From contig CM074698.1 in assembly GCA_037367355.1 (NCBI GenBank), positions 186,001-250,000 on the forward strand: a stretch of 64,000 nt of DNA. Direction: 5' to 3'. The position numbers and the translations under genes are program-made. A model generated the notes under the pieces. The model saw only the letters and a program-made list of their open reading frames with translations, did no database searches and was not told the origin of the DNA. Positions 43,994 to 55,342 of the stretch are shown piece by piece (position 1 is the stretch's first letter; every line of letters starts with the position of its first letter). This DNA is from Neoscytalidium dimidiatum (Eukaryota; Ascomycota; Dothideomycetes; Botryosphaeriales; Botryosphaeriaceae).

Positions 43994-46130
43994 TCAAACC
44001 GCCGCACCCTCCGCACCACGCGCCCACCTGACCCACCCCCACGCCCACCCCAGCGCCAACACCACGAACGGCAGACCGACGGCGACGCCCAGGGCCTTGG
44101 CGAGCCAGGCGGGGGTCTCGGCCTCCCAGGCGTCGTCGACCCAGGACCTGGGGCCGCGCTCGCGCTCCTCGGCGCGCTGGCGCTGGACCTCCTCGGGCTC
44201 GTCGCGGATGCTGAAGACGGAGTCGAACATGGCCTCGAGCCCGGTGTCGACGGGGTCCTGGCGCGGCGGCGGGAGGCGCAGCTTGGGCTCGCCGAACTCG
44301 AGCTCGATGCGGCGGCGCTGCAGCTGGTGCGGCGTCATGGTCGCGAGGCGGTGCTCGGTGTCGGCTTCGCTCGGGGTCGGCCCGTCCTGCTTGGTGGGGG
44401 ATCCCATTGTTGTGGCGGCGGCGGCGGCGGCGGCGGCGTTGGTCGAGCCCATGATCTTGGAGAAGAAGTCCTTCTGCTTGGCGAGGGGGGCTTTCTTGAA
44501 GGTGGGTTGGTTGGGTGGGTTGCGGAGTTTGTGGGCCGGGGCGATGGGGGCAGGAGGGAGGGTGCCGCGGAAGGGGGAGGGCTCGTTCCTTGCGCTGTTG
44601 AGGAGTTGGTGGAGCTGTTGTGTTTGGCGCTGGGCGACGGGGTTGTTGCGCGGGCGGAGGTCGTAGTAGGTTGTTTGGGAGGGGCGGGTCGGCGTCCATT
44701 CCATCGTGTCTTCGTCGTCATCGTAAGGGCGGGTCGTTGCTTCAGTCGTGAAAGCTGTGTAGCGGGTAGAATACGAATGTGTGGGTGAAGGCGGCTCTTC
44801 GGGCATTTTTAGGGGTTGGGCAAGGTTGTTGACGGGGAATGGTTTGACGTAAGCTGGAGACTGGTTTTGGAAATCCTTATTTGGGGATGGGTTGTTGAAG
44901 AGCGGATTGGGCTTCTCAGGACTCTCCTCCAGGGGAGGTTCGACGAGGGGTTCCTCCTGGGTTTTCGTGGGGAACAGTGGAGCCCTATCCACCTTGACAA
45001 CAACAGAGGAGTATATCGTCGCCTGCTCGAACATTAGCATAGAGTCCTAAGTGAGGAAAGGAGAGAAACTGGGCTCTTACTGCTACCAAGCTGAAAGCTA
45101 TGAATACATGAGCTCCCCGGTAAGCTTGCATATGAAGGCTGCTGGTCGTAGGATCCCGCAACATCCAATAACTCCCAGCTCTCAAAAGAAGCATCACCAC
45201 CTGAATGATGAGATGATCTTTTAGACCCGCAAGTCTTCCGCCGGTCCATCCCTTGACCTTGTTATGCAGCTTGTTATTCCACCAGAAGGTTGCAGCCATG
45301 GAGAAAAGCGAGAACCTCATTTCGCCGGAGAAGGTGGTCATGCAGCTCGACTGAACCTCGCCATACTTCCACGCTTGTTTGCTACACGTGGCGACGTTCA
45401 GCGCCTGCTCCATCTCATCCCGGCCGGCTCCTAGTCGTCCTTTAACGGCATAAGCTCCCAGCACGCTCCAGCAGAAGTGGATTATGGTGCTGATCCACCA
45501 GAACCAGCCAGCCCAATAGACGATGATGCTCTGCCATGTCGGGCCAGTGTAGTACTTCCTGTCAATATCCCTCCGCGGACGATCTAGCAGGCGCTTCAAA
45601 TAATCCGTCTTGGCAGCGTAGCCGGCAGCCGCAATGCGCTCGCGGACGCGAGGCGCGCAGTCGTTACAGACCGGGGGATAGCGGCGCTCGAGGTTGCGAC
45701 GATACTCAGGATAAGAGCGCTCATAGTTCTTGTAGGCTGGATCAGAAGGAGGCGGTAGGTATGCCGCGAGCGTTTGGGTGAGCAGATGCTGGTTCTTTAG
45801 ACATGTCGCGCAGAAGAGGTTGCGGTCTGATCCGGAGAGGTTTGGGGACGGCGAGCGCGCGGGTATGTAATGGGCAAAGCGTGCGGGCTGGGCGGACTCG
45901 GCGACGGGAGGGTCTGTTATCTCGCCATTCTGCAGAGCATGTGGTCAGCAGCTATGTCTTCTTTCACGCGCGACGCAGATTAAACAGAGGGATGCGGGAC
46001 GGACCTCGTCGAGGTAGTTTGTAGCTTCGCACTCCTTACAGTCGAACTGGCGTATGGTTGGGCTCTTTTTCAGCTCAGACTTGGCGCCGCAGTAGAAGCA
46101 GGTCAGGTTGCGGCGAAGTAGCATGGGCAT
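43994..46130 (-). CDS. IMA1: Inner nuclear membrane protein Ima1 (Samp1/NET5 family)
   Basis: Ima1/Samp1 proteins sit in the inner nuclear membrane and link chromatin or centromeres with the nuclear envelope. Exons 46130-46005, 45929-45081 and 45022-43994; product 667 aa. The first intron is 75 nt, the second 58 nt (GTAAGA donor, GAGCAG acceptor, GCTAATG branch); a nearer TTAG acceptor would give an implausible 34-nt intron. The N-terminus has the Ima1_N double CxxC (LTCFYCGAKS...FDCKEC), followed by a NLFCATC and PPVCNDCAPRV pair; several hydrophobic segments follow (roughly 176-203, 240s, 290-325), then a Pro/Ser-rich disordered region, and a C-terminal membrane segment (LGVAVGLPFVVLALGWAWGW). 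Divergent from the uL24m gene over 339 bp, so their promoters are shared or abutting. Confidence 0.88.
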
Positions 46131-46469
46131 GGTGTTTGGTGTCCGCTGCAAGCTCGAGCTCGGCGGGCGGGAGTGATGTGACCAGCGCCGACGCGAAGAA
46201 ATTCGAGGCCCGTTCGCAACTTTGGCCCCGTTGCAACGACAACCGCGCTGGGTTGACTCGAGGGAAGCCACCATCGCCCGCTGTTGAAGGCGCCTCTGAG
46301 GGAAACAATTGGAGTCCGGTTCCTATTGTGCCGCATTCACCTGCGCCGGCCCCGTCCACGCTTCGTTCGCTGCTTGTCGCGTTTCCAGAATCCCGACTTC
46401 CACCTCTTCACCTCCGCACCACCGCCGCACGTCAATCGCCAACATTGCCTTCCGCTTCACCCCGCAAAC
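46131..46469. promoter_or_regulatory. Divergent promoter region, IMA1 / mitochondrial uL24m
   Basis: 339 bp between the two start codons; GC-rich with C/A-rich sequence just before the ribosomal gene. No specific factor site recognised. Confidence 0.5.
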
Positions 46470-47572
46470 ATGCAGAAGGTCCTCCAGCGGACGGCAATGG
46501 CCAAACGCCAGGCCGCTCGCAAGTCAAAGAAGGTGACAGAGTTGGATAAGGCCTTCGACAAGAGACAGACTCGGAAGGAGCTCCAGCAGATCAAGAGCTT
46601 AGCCAACAAGACCATTGTCGATGCCCGCAAGCGCCGCCGTGAGGACTGGCTCCTGGGACCGCTCGCCCCGCGCCGGGACGTTGGTGAATTGAGGGAGAAA
46701 TACGCCACCGTCGACCCGAAGCGAACCCAGTTGCCCGCCGCCGACCCGGACACCAAGCTGGCGCTTGCCCCCTTCGCCCAGGGAGACCGCGTAGTAATGC
46801 TCAAGGGACGTGACAAAGGCAAGATTGGCGAGGTTCGCGAGTTTGACGATGAGACGCAGACGGTTCGCGTCAAGGACTTGAATTTGGTATGCTGGAACGT
46901 GGGTTCTTCGATTGGTGGGAAAGATGCTAATACTTCCTCGCGCAGGCCGACGTCTTCATCCCCGAATACATGCGTCAAAACGAGGGCGACCCCAGCCCAG
47001 TCCGCACCGTAGAGCTCAAGGTTCCTCTCTCCGACGTGCGCTTGGTATGGGCCCTCCGTGACAAGGTGACCGGCGAGATGCGCGACGTTATCCTCAACGA
47101 GGTCGTGCGCAAGAAGACGGGCATTGATGCGGATGGCGACTACAAGTACACCCGGTTCGTCCCCGGCACAAACATCACTATTCCCTACCCCAAGTACGAG
47201 ACTCCACCCGGGGAGGATCAGCCTTCAGACACCCTCCGCATTTTGAGCGAAGAGCAGACGTTCGCCCCCACATTGCTCCGCCCGCCCATGCCCCCGTCGG
47301 TTTTGGATGAGCTCCGCAATAAGTATAGCCACTTCCGTGACAGGCACGATCCTGAGTGGGTTGAGAAGAAAATGGCCGAGGACGAAGCAGAGAAACAGAA
47401 GGCATTGTGGGCGAAGAAGATGATCACGCCGCTTAAGGAGCTGCACGCAAGACGAAGGGCAGAAAACAGGGCCAAGGGCAGGCAACCGCTACCAAATGAG
47501 GCTTTGGCGAAGATTGGAGAACTTATGGCCGCGCATAGAGCAGCGAAGAAGGCGGCAACAGCTCGCGCATGA
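46470..47572 (+). CDS. MRPL40: Mitochondrial large-subunit ribosomal protein uL24m (MRPL40-type)
   Basis: Component of the mitochondrial 54S subunit. Exons 46470-46886 and 46946-47572; 59-nt intron (GTATGC donor, GCGCAG acceptor, GCTAAT branch, phase 0) in the KOW domain, joining VRVKDLNL to ADVFIPEYM. Product 347 aa. The KOW motif is clear: FAQGDRVVMLKGRDKGKIGE at about residues 101-120. The basic N-terminus (QKVLQRTAMAKRQAARKSKK) fits mitochondrial import, and the Lys/Ala/Glu-rich C-terminus is a fungal extension as in yeast Mrpl40. I chose the ATG at 46470, since codons further upstream have no ATG and different composition. Confidence 0.9.
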
Positions 47573-48562
47573 GATTTCTTGCTAACTTTCTAGGCTATAT
47601 GGAAAGGTTCTTCTAGCTCTTTGTTAGAAGGGATTGGAAGGGTTGTAGAATACCACGCGAATATTATGTACGACATGCGAAGCCAGGTCTCCTTGTCTGT
47701 TTCTGGTGACGGTGGGCAAGAAAACGGTCATTCTTCGCTTAAGCTATGCAGGGAATCTGGAGTCTATTGGCGAACTCGTGATCCGCACGGGGATATTGAG
47801 ACAATAGCATAAGATCCGATCCAAAAGCATCGCGGCGGCGCGTAAATACGGATGTACTACGTTAACGCAGTTATCCTAAACTCAATTTTACCAACGTCTC
47901 TAATTATTTCAGCTACCTGTACGATAGTCAAGGAGTGCTCTTGTATTGGTGGACTTGTAGTTGCAATCCTTTCGGAGTCAACATCGTACTTTCGTCTTGG
48001 AGCGACCGTGTTCAATTGCTAATTTTGCGTGTAATGTCTAAGCGTATGATATATGAAGTAATAACCGAGCACTAGGCGGCTACATTGTTATAGTAATGTG
48101 AATTCCATATGCCGTTGTGGTAGTAAATCGATATTTCAAATCAAGTTGCTCTTCGGGTAGTCGCGGTGGCATGACAATCCATCATGAGCCACCAATCTGG
48201 GAATTTTTTAGGCAATCCGGACAGCAATGCTTTTTACAGTATGAGACTCATGCCAACTCAAAGGCCAGACTCGGCAGGGCATGCTATTAAGACAGTGACA
48301 GTAGTGGGAGCAGACTTTAGGTCGTTGATATCTCTTATTCCATTCGTTTTTTGGACGCAGCTTTTCATGCCTGTAAAACGGCTGGATTTCTCTGTCCTAA
48401 CCGTTTATTCCAAGCTCATGCCGTGAGAAGCAATGAAACCCATCCGAATAAATCCACGCCGGTTGTCTTTCGTCGAATGCTTCTCCCCTGCCCCTCCCAG
48501 AACTGCAAGTACACAAACGGTCCGTCCTTCGCTGATTGAGAATGTGATTGGGGCGCACGTGT
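47573..48562. other. Convergent 3' region between uL24m and RPS23
   Basis: About 1 kb, AT-richer, holding both 3' UTRs. No ORF with protein character and no RNA gene recognised. Confidence 0.5.
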
Positions 48563-49121
48563 TTATGACCTGGGCTTCTCCTTCTTCTCCTTCCACAGAG
48601 CGGAAAGACCGACACCGGAAACCTTGACGACCTTGAAACGGACACCGGGAATATCACCCTTGGCCTTGCCCTTACGACCGAAACCAGCAAGGAGCACCTC
48701 GTCGTTCTCGTCCACGAAGTTCAAGCAACCATCGTTGGGGACTGAATGGAAAGGAAAAAAAAAAGTCAGCCAATGCTCAGACCATCGCCACCGAGCTACC
48801 GAAAAGCTGCCATCCCGTTCCCTTCCCGATACCAAAAGTTCAAATGATTGTGCGTGACGTACCGAAAGCGGTGACCTTCTTGCCGTTCTTAATGAGCTGG
48901 ACACGGACACACTTGCGAATGGCGGAGTTGGGCTGCTTGGCCTCAACACCGACCTTCTCAAGGACGATGCCCTTGGCGTGGGAGGAACCACCGAAGGGCG
49001 ACGACTTGTAGGCGGTACCGAGAAGGCGCTTCTTGTAGTGGAGATCGGCCCAACGGCCCTCGCGGCGGTGGTTGCGCAGCTTGCGCGCGGCGTTGAGTCC
49101 TCTCGGCTTGCCCTTACCCAT
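48563..49121 (-). CDS. RPS23: 40S ribosomal protein S23 (uS12)
   Basis: Decoding-centre protein of the small subunit. Exons 49121-48863 and 48741-48563; 121-nt intron (GTACGT donor, TTCAG acceptor, phase 1) joining KKVTAF to VPNDGCLNF. Product 145 aa, exactly the eukaryotic length. The signature loop [20 protein letters not shown] and the end [16 protein letters not shown] are present. Strong codon bias. A poly-A/poly-T stretch lies inside the intron. Confidence 0.97.
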
Positions 49122-49685
49122 GGTTGCTGCAGCACGGGAAGTGTCAGTACGGCAGCTTCGCAGACCGAAGTGGAAATTGGATGGCTGGTGTGCAATGGGT
49201 CTGCGGAGGGTGTACGAACCGACTTATGCTGCGATCGCGGCGGATGGGTTTGTGGAGGGTTGGGTGGTGGTCGTCGTTGTCGTCGGCAAGAGCAGAGTGT
49301 GGGTCGGGCCAAAATTGAAGTTCACGGTCGGCCGCAGTTGTGCGATCACGTGCTCTCGCTTTCCGGAACAACTCTGCCCCCGCCGCCCGCCCGCCTCCAT
49401 GCCTCCCCTTTCGATCATTTACCATCACGTCACGCCTCTGCCGCGAGGGTGCAAATATTTCGCAGAATACCCCGCAATGAGCAGAAGATGATCTGGACCA
49501 TTCCGTATAATCTCACATTTCCGCCTTGATTGGACTGTCAAGTCCTGCTTCCGCATTGTCGAGCAGTCTCTTCCATCATTCGTCATCAACGCATTTCTAA
49601 AGCTCCATTTGTGCCCGCGAGAACCTAAAGAAAGAAGAGAGAATTTCAAAAGGAATCCGGGACATTCGTCCAGCCGCCGGGAACC
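49122..49685. promoter_or_regulatory. Divergent promoter region, RPS23 / coiled-coil protein
   Basis: 564 bp. GC-rich near RPS23, more mixed to the right. No recognised specific motif. Confidence 0.45.
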
Positions 49686-50615
49686 ATGGCCTCCAAACCA
49701 GGACTCAACCGGAACTCCAGCCAGGCGAACCGCCTCCCGGCGCCCTCTCTCTTCATCGGCCCACCCTCCCGGAACGCCTCCAGCACCTCCATCATCCCCC
49801 CTGCCACCGCGGCCACCACACCCGGCGGCATTACGCCGGGCTCCCGACCCCCACCTCTCTCCCGCCAACGCTCCCAACGCGGCGTCGGCGCCAACGATCC
49901 CCAAAACGACTCCAACCCCATGAGCCCGGGTACCGCCCCCACCGCCACGGGCATCTCCCGCAAAGACACGCAGCCGCTCTCTTCCCCCCAGGCCGCCGCC
50001 ATGCCGCCAGACTCCGCCATCCAGCCGCACCAGCCCAGCACGGACGCCATCTGGGCCGAGATGCAGAACACGCTCGAGGAGGTCGAGCTGTCCGCCACCA
50101 GCGGCACGCACGTCTTCCGCCCGAGCCACTCGTCCGCGCTCGACCAGCTGCGCACGGCGCAGATCGCGCTGGCGCAGGCGTGGGCGCGGTCCGAAGCCGA
50201 AGAAGAGTCGCCGTCCGAGGGCGTCCGTAGCGGCGGCGGCACGCAACAGCAGCAGCCTTCCACCGCGAACAAGCCGCTGAGCGCCGCGAGCGTGCTGCAG
50301 AGCGACCGCGAGCAGAAGCTCGGCGGCGCGGGTGCCAGTGCGGTGGGCAATGCCGCCGCGGCGGGGCGGCCAAGGAGCGGGACCGAGGCGAGCGCGAAGA
50401 GCCAGCTGGAGCGGGATACGGAGAACGACATCCAGCTGGCGCGGAAGCGGCGTGAGGCGAACGACCGGTATTTTCAGCGGGTGAATGCGGGCGTGCTGGA
50501 TGTGGTGGCGAAGCTGGAAGAGGTGGCCAGGGCGATGAAGGGGGTTGAGCAGGAAAGCAAGGAGATTTGGGGGGATGGAGAGAGCGTTGATACGGCGAGT
50601 TTTGTAAGCAAATGA
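49686..50615 (+). CDS. Uncharacterised fungal protein: disordered N-terminus, C-terminal coiled coil
   Basis: Single exon, 309 aa. The first 110 residues are Pro/Ser/Thr/Asn-rich and probably disordered. A short conserved-looking segment follows (TDAIWAEMQNTLEEVELSA), then FRPSHSSALDQLRTAQIALA, a Gly/Gln/Ala linker, and a charged helical C-terminus (about 235-300) that reads as a coiled coil, SQLERDTENDIQLARKRREA onward. This arrangement resembles small adaptor/BLOC-1-type or DUF5315-like fungal proteins, but I cannot confirm that. The ATG at 49686 has good context (AACCATGG). Confidence 0.75.
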   Translation: MASKPGLNRNSSQANRLPAPSLFIGPPSRNASSTSIIPPATAATTPGGITPGSRPPPLSRQRSQRGVGANDPQNDSNPMSPGTAPTATGISRKDTQPLSSPQAAAMPPDSAIQPHQPSTDAIWAEMQNTLEEVELSATSGTHVFRPSHSSALDQLRTAQIALAQAWARSEAEEESPSEGVRSGGGTQQQQPSTANKPLSAASVLQSDREQKLGGAGASAVGNAAAAGRPRSGTEASAKSQLERDTENDIQLARKRREANDRYFQRVNAGVLDVVAKLEEVARAMKGVEQESKEIWGDGESVDTASFVSK

Positions 50616-50959
50616 TATCACTGTTCTATGTGCGGTTTGGGAGAGGTGGAAAGTGCTTCTGGGGAGGATATGGAGATTGCATTGATGTGTGCTATCTGAT
50701 GGCGTATTGAACCGTAAAGGTTTCTATACGACCATCTATCGATGTAAAGCTAACCTCCAGACAGTGGTGTTCACTGTATCGATGAGCAATTGTGTGTCCG
50801 TATTTCCATCATCATCAGTGAGTGGCAAAAGACTTGACTTTCGCTCCTTGCAGGATAACGCTAAATCATAAGGGCCGTGGGGTGGGTACTTCGCATGCCG
50901 TGGTTCAGAGAGCCATGCCACCCGCCAAGCTGCCAGCTGTCCATTCTACTGCTGGCAAC
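50616..50959. other. Convergent 3' region between the coiled-coil gene and BTB1
   Basis: 344 bp with both 3' UTRs; no gene or motif recognised. Confidence 0.5.
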
Positions 50960-51654
50960 TTACTCCTCAGCGTTGGTGGGATCCTCCTGGTAGTAGCCCA
51001 TCTGCTCCATCTTCTCGTTGCTGGGCTCGCGACGTCCAAGCTCAACCATCAGCGACATGATGAACTCACGCGGCAGCTGCTCGCGAAGCTCAACATCAAG
51101 CTTGGTGTCGTTCTTCGAGTTCCAGCGGCTGGCGTACATGTCCAGGAACAACTTGCAAAGAGTGGATGACTCCGGAAGGTCGTTGAAGGCTTTGATGACG
51201 ACACGGTTGCCAGGCAGCTTGGTGGGCTCGTTCCAGACGTAGGCGGCGAAGAACACCCGGACGACATGATCGCGCAGGGTGGGAATATCGTAACGGTCGG
51301 CGAAGATGTAGACTTCCACGAGCATCAGGCTGGGCTGCTTGGGAAGCGTTCCACGGTAGAACCAGTCGAGAATGTAGGATTCGAAGATCTCGGGGTCAGT
51401 CTCGGGAAGCTCAATGACACTCTGCTCGCCATCAACACCCGGGCCGGTCAGCGCGTTGTTGAGGTAAGGCGAGACGCTGCAGAGAAGTCCCTTGTGAACC
51501 ATGAAGGCCTGCTCGTCGGCGCCGACCTTCATAGTCACCATGACTTGCTCCATGGCGCTTTCTCTGTTTTTAGTCACTTCATTGCATCCTTTAGTGCTGT
51601 TGTTATGGAGGACACTTACCCGATCGACGGCTTCGAATCAGTGAAGAGAGGCAT
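50960..51654 (-). CDS. BTB/POZ domain protein, paralogue 1
   Basis: BTB domains mediate dimerisation and often act as substrate adaptors for cullin-3 ubiquitin ligases; the role here is unknown. Exons 51654-51620 (35 nt) and 51563-50960; 56-nt intron (GTAAGT donor, TGACTAAAAACAG end, phase 2) that splits the Gly-12 codon. Product 212 aa. BTB core: TMKVGADEQAFMVHKGLLC, SPYLNNALTG, ELPETDPEIFESYILDWFYR, YIFADRYDIPTLRDHV; a family-specific C-terminal half follows (FNDLPESSTLCKLFLDMYAS, REQLPREFIMSLMVELGRR). The longer uninterrupted frame begins without an ATG inside the intron, so the spliced start is preferred. It is head to head with paralogue 2 and shares the first-exon structure of all three. 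Confidence 0.88.
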
Positions 51655-52396
51655 CTCGGCTGCTCGTGCTTGATATGCGGATAGGTGTGAGCGACACTTC
51701 TGCGACGAGAATCCGTAACAGGCGGAAGAGAAGGTGTTGTGACGGTGGTGAGAAAGAGAGGTGGAGGCGAGCAGGAGGGCGAGAAATATCTACCCAAGCA
51801 GAGGCCACACGCACGTGCTTGCTTCAGACGCTCTGCCTTTACCTCACTTTGCCTGAGCAACCCAAGGCAGCCGCTGCGGTGTGACGTCAGTGCCTACAAG
51901 AAGACAAAGTTGTTCATCAGAAGTGAGGAGCAACTCTCATCTGCTTTCATTTTGTTTTCTCAATGTCCACGTCTTAATGTCTTAACAGATCTGCTGCTCG
52001 CAACAACGTTATATGGTGGAACTCATCAGTTGAAAGATGCATGCGCTTCTCAATTTCTCGAGTTCAATCCCCCATTCGTTGCGAGTTGTAGCAGTCGTGT
52101 GGGCGTAAATGTCCGGAGCAAGGCATTCTACTTTCACACCACTATTTCCCGTAATTAACGCTCCTTCCCAATTCTGATCAACTAAAGTGGAATCAGCCAG
52201 CCTGTCTTAAAATATTATTGCACGTGATGTGCCTCTTCCGGTGACCATATTTTCTGACCGCTGGCCCTCCTCCTCCTCCTCCTCCTCCTCCTCCTCCTCC
52301 ATCTTCTGCGAACCTACACCTTACTTTTAAGCCCACTCGAGCATTCGTCAGAAGGAAAAACCACTTGGCTCCTACGTGGGTGGGACCACTCCCAGA
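51655..52396. promoter_or_regulatory. Divergent upstream region between BTB paralogues 1 and 2
   Basis: 742 bp. Contains a (CCT)n run at 52266-52300, 97 bp before the paralogue-2 ATG. The rest is AT-mixed without ORFs of note. Confidence 0.5.
52266..52300. repeat. (CCT)n pyrimidine tract
   Basis: About eleven CCT units. A long polypyrimidine tract 97 bp from an ATG is common in fungal core promoters and may mark transcription start. Confidence 0.92.
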
Positions 52397-53116
52397 ATGA
52401 AAACGGCAGGAATCTACCAGCTTGGTCTCGGGTGAGTATTACTTCAAGAGAGAGAAAAAGCATATCACCGAATCAATCTTGAATGTGTGAGCTGATAGCT
52501 ACATAGAAATCTTGACCAGACCATCATCACTATGAAAATCGGTCCTAAGGGACGAGTTTTCAACGTTCACAAAGGAATCCTTTGCAAGAAATCGACGTAC
52601 TTCAAGGCAGCATTCTCGAACAATTGGAAGGAGGGCCAGGAAAATAGTATTTCCCTTGACGAAGCCGATCCTGATATTTTCGGAAATATCGTACTGGAGT
52701 GGCTTTACGCCGATCATCTTTCTGAGCTCACGACAGCTGATGAAGTTCTTTCGTCTGTGAAGGCCTATATCTTTGCTTATCGCTATGACATTCCGGGTCT
52801 ACGCCAAGACCTGATCAATCTCCTCTACAAACAATTCATAGCAAAAGACTGGGATATGCTTCCTAAGTACGAGGTTATCATTACCTCATTCAACGTACTA
52901 CCAAGCAGCTCAAAACTTTGTCAGTTCCTCATCGACTTGTATGCTGACCGTTGGAATCCGGGCTTTGACGAAGGTGATGGCGAAGCCAGCCAACGAGAGC
53001 AACTGCCTGCTTCTTTCTCAGTGCCTTTAATGGTCCATTTGGGCAAACGTGCCAACGGAAAAGTACTAAAGGATCTCGACAAACACACGGAGCATCGTAG
53101 CTCGGACGATCACTGA
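52397..53116 (+). CDS. BTB/POZ domain protein, paralogue 2
   Basis: Exons 52397-52431 (35 nt) and 52507-53116; 75-nt intron (GTGAGT donor, ACATAG acceptor, phase 2) splitting Gly-12. Product 214 aa. BTB core: TMKIGPKGRVFNVHKGILCK, YFKAAFSNNWKEGQEN, DIFGNIVLEWLY, YIFAYRYDIPGLRQDLI; C-terminal family part: FNVLPSSSKLCQFLIDLYAD, REQLPASFSVPLMVHLGKRA, then an acidic/His tail. It shares SWKEG/NWKEG and LGKR(A/T) strings with paralogue 3 that paralogue 1 lacks or varies, suggesting 2 and 3 are the closer pair. Codon use is less GC-biased than paralogue 3. Partner and substrate unknown. Confidence 0.88.
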
Positions 53117-53549
53117 GGGGACTAACCAAAGGATTCTCAAGCTAAAGACCAATCCGTGGGTAGGGCTAGGGCAGGGAATTCAAGAATTATCCAGATACAG
53201 GTAGACAGATATTGGAATCAATGTCAGTACGAGTACCCAGCTCGATTTGTTTGATAAGCAGTGCTTTTAGAGCTCAGAGTTTCAAGGAAGATCATGTTAC
53301 TTACTTTATATATACCACTTCTACATTTCCCGTCCCTTAAGCAACGCTGGGTGTAAGTCTACTACCCCTGAAGTCAAGCAACAGTCCTCATATAAGATGA
53401 TATAGCACCATCAGTAAATCCACCTGAATCCTCCCATTCCCCTGCATGATACCTCGACCTGAGGCAACGAGCCACCTGTGCGACTGATATGTAACACCTT
53501 CAAACCCCATGTTCGACAGAAACGTCTCCCATATCTCTCCCTCGTTCCC
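53117..53549. other. Convergent 3' region between BTB paralogues 2 and 3
   Basis: 433 bp, AT-richer, holding both 3' UTRs; no gene seen. Confidence 0.5.
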
Positions 53550-54264
53550 TTACTCTTCATCCCCCTCCTCAGCCTGCTCTAGATAGTTGCTCAGATCCGG
53601 GAGCTTCCTCATCCTGTTCCCCGCCGTACGCTTTCCCAAGCGATCAATAAACGGCAACAAGAACGATGTCGGCAACATCTCACGCTCCTTCCTCTCGTCC
53701 TCATTGTCGAAAATCGGGATCCATCTCGCGCCGTACACATCGACAAAGAACGCGCACAGCCTCGACGTCTCCGGCAAACAATTAAACGCCTCCCTCACGA
53801 CCGAGTACTCCGGAAGCGCCGACAGGTACTTCTCGCTGGTGTACATCCGGAAGAACTCGCGCATGATGACCTCCCGCAACGCCGGGATGTCGTACACGTC
53901 GGCGAAAACGTAGGCCCGCGTGAGCGTCTCGTCGGACGCGGCCGCCCAGCGGCCCGTATACAGCCAGTCCATGATGAGGTCACCGAAGGCGTTGGCGTCC
54001 GCCTCGGCCAGGGCGATGGCGTTCTCGCGGCCCTCTTTCCAGCTTTCGGAGAAGGCGGCGCGGAAGTATGGGGATTGTGAGCACAGTAGGTCTTTGTGAA
54101 GGGAGAAGATCCTGGCGTCCGGGCCGAGCTTGAGGGTCACGAAGGCGGTGCCCATTTTGCTTCGATCACCCTCGATGTTAGTTGGGGGGCTGTGAAGGGT
54201 TGATCGATAAGGTTGTGGTTTTTTCTTACCCCAGAGCGGGTCGGCCGTTTCCTGAAGGTGCCAT
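53550..54264 (-). CDS. BTB/POZ domain protein, paralogue 3
   Basis: Exons 54264-54230 (35 nt) and 54159-53550; 70-nt intron (GTAAGA donor, GAAG acceptor, CAACTAAC branch 20 nt before, phase 2) splitting Gly-12. Product 214 aa, the same length as paralogue 2. BTB core: TLKLGPDARIFSLHKDLLCS, YFRAAFSESWKEGREN, DLIMDWLY, YVFADVYDIPALREV; C-terminal part: FNCLPETSRLCAFFVDVYGA, REMLPTSFLLPFIDRLGKRT, and an acidic end (LEQAEEGDEE). The uninterrupted frame runs past the intron to 54446 but lacks an ATG there; a start at 54155 inside exon 2 is the fallback. Confidence 0.87.
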
Positions 54265-55342
54265 CTTCGCAGTCCCGTTTTGAGGTTGGTCGCCTGGGCA
54301 AGGTGGAGAAGAGGTGAGGTGTGAAGCGTGCGAGGTGGAAGGGCAGAGGAGTGCGGATGATTCCTGATCACTACGCCGTGAAGAAGGCGTTTTGTGGATG
54401 AGATAACGTTGCATGGCTGCATATATTTTACATGACCATCATTCATGGAAAATTTGGAGATTCTGAGTGGCAGATTGTTTGCTGTTGCCTAGTGTGTGTT
54501 TAGATGAAGGCCCTTAACCCAGAGCCCGATGAGGAAGCCACGACAGCGGCAACAGTAGCTGCGACCTCTATATTGGCGTCGCGACAGCATCATGATACTA
54601 GTAAATGCAAACGATCACCGGGTATTAGAGCAGGCATCTGGACGTAAATGGTCTAGAGTGTGTTGCACATTTATTGCCGGACAGCTACTCCAAACTCCCC
54701 ATGTCTTCTTAATCAGTCTTTGCTAGGGGGAGAACAACAAACAGTCACGTAGTGAAAATGCGAGTCCTCTAAAGATATGAGAGTATCAACCATATTTCAC
54801 CTTTTAATTTGAAAATGCTGCAGCTCTATCGCGAGATAAATAGAGATGCAAGAGAAGAGTGAAATGCAAAGGAAAAACAAGAAGCTAAAACCCGATCGCT
54901 AACCGCAGAAGATATGAAACCCCACCAAAGTACTTGAAATGATAAAAAGAAAGTTGCATTGGAAAAAAAAAAAAATGGACGCCGCCCGCTGCTGACTCTT
55001 CCCTCCTGGTAAACTCCTTTCGCTGATGCAAATGGGGGAAAAAACAAATAGCGAATCTCCGTGACAAAGCAAGAAGCTCTCAGACCACAAACGCCGCATT
55101 GCGTCATAGTTCCTCATCAGGTAAGAAAAGAGAATGCATGCTTATCCGAAGAAGCACCCTTTTTGTGAACCTGATCGCTGATGGAAAACAGAACTTTGAA
55201 CTGGGACGATGAATGGTGCTCCATGCTGCGGCGGTAGAACCGTCACACCGCATGAAGCCACGAAAAGAAGCTAATAAACTGGTCCACATTAGCATCTACA
55301 GTTCAAAGCGCTGGCCTTTGGCGACTATGGTGCGATTTTGGT
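54265..55342. other. Spacer between BTB paralogue 3 and SOG2
   Basis: 1.1 kb: promoter side of BTB3 on the left, 3' flank of SOG2 on the right. A poly-A tract lies near 54961-54974. No coding signal. Confidence 0.5.

Noticed and set aside
45047..45080. 34-nt intron in IMA1 using a TTAG acceptor
   Set aside because: Too short for a fungal intron; the CAG acceptor at 45023 gives 58 nt with a good branch site and a better membrane segment.
49646..50431. 261-codon minus-strand frame
   Set aside because: Antisense of the coiled-coil gene, which has an ATG in good context and a coherent coiled coil.
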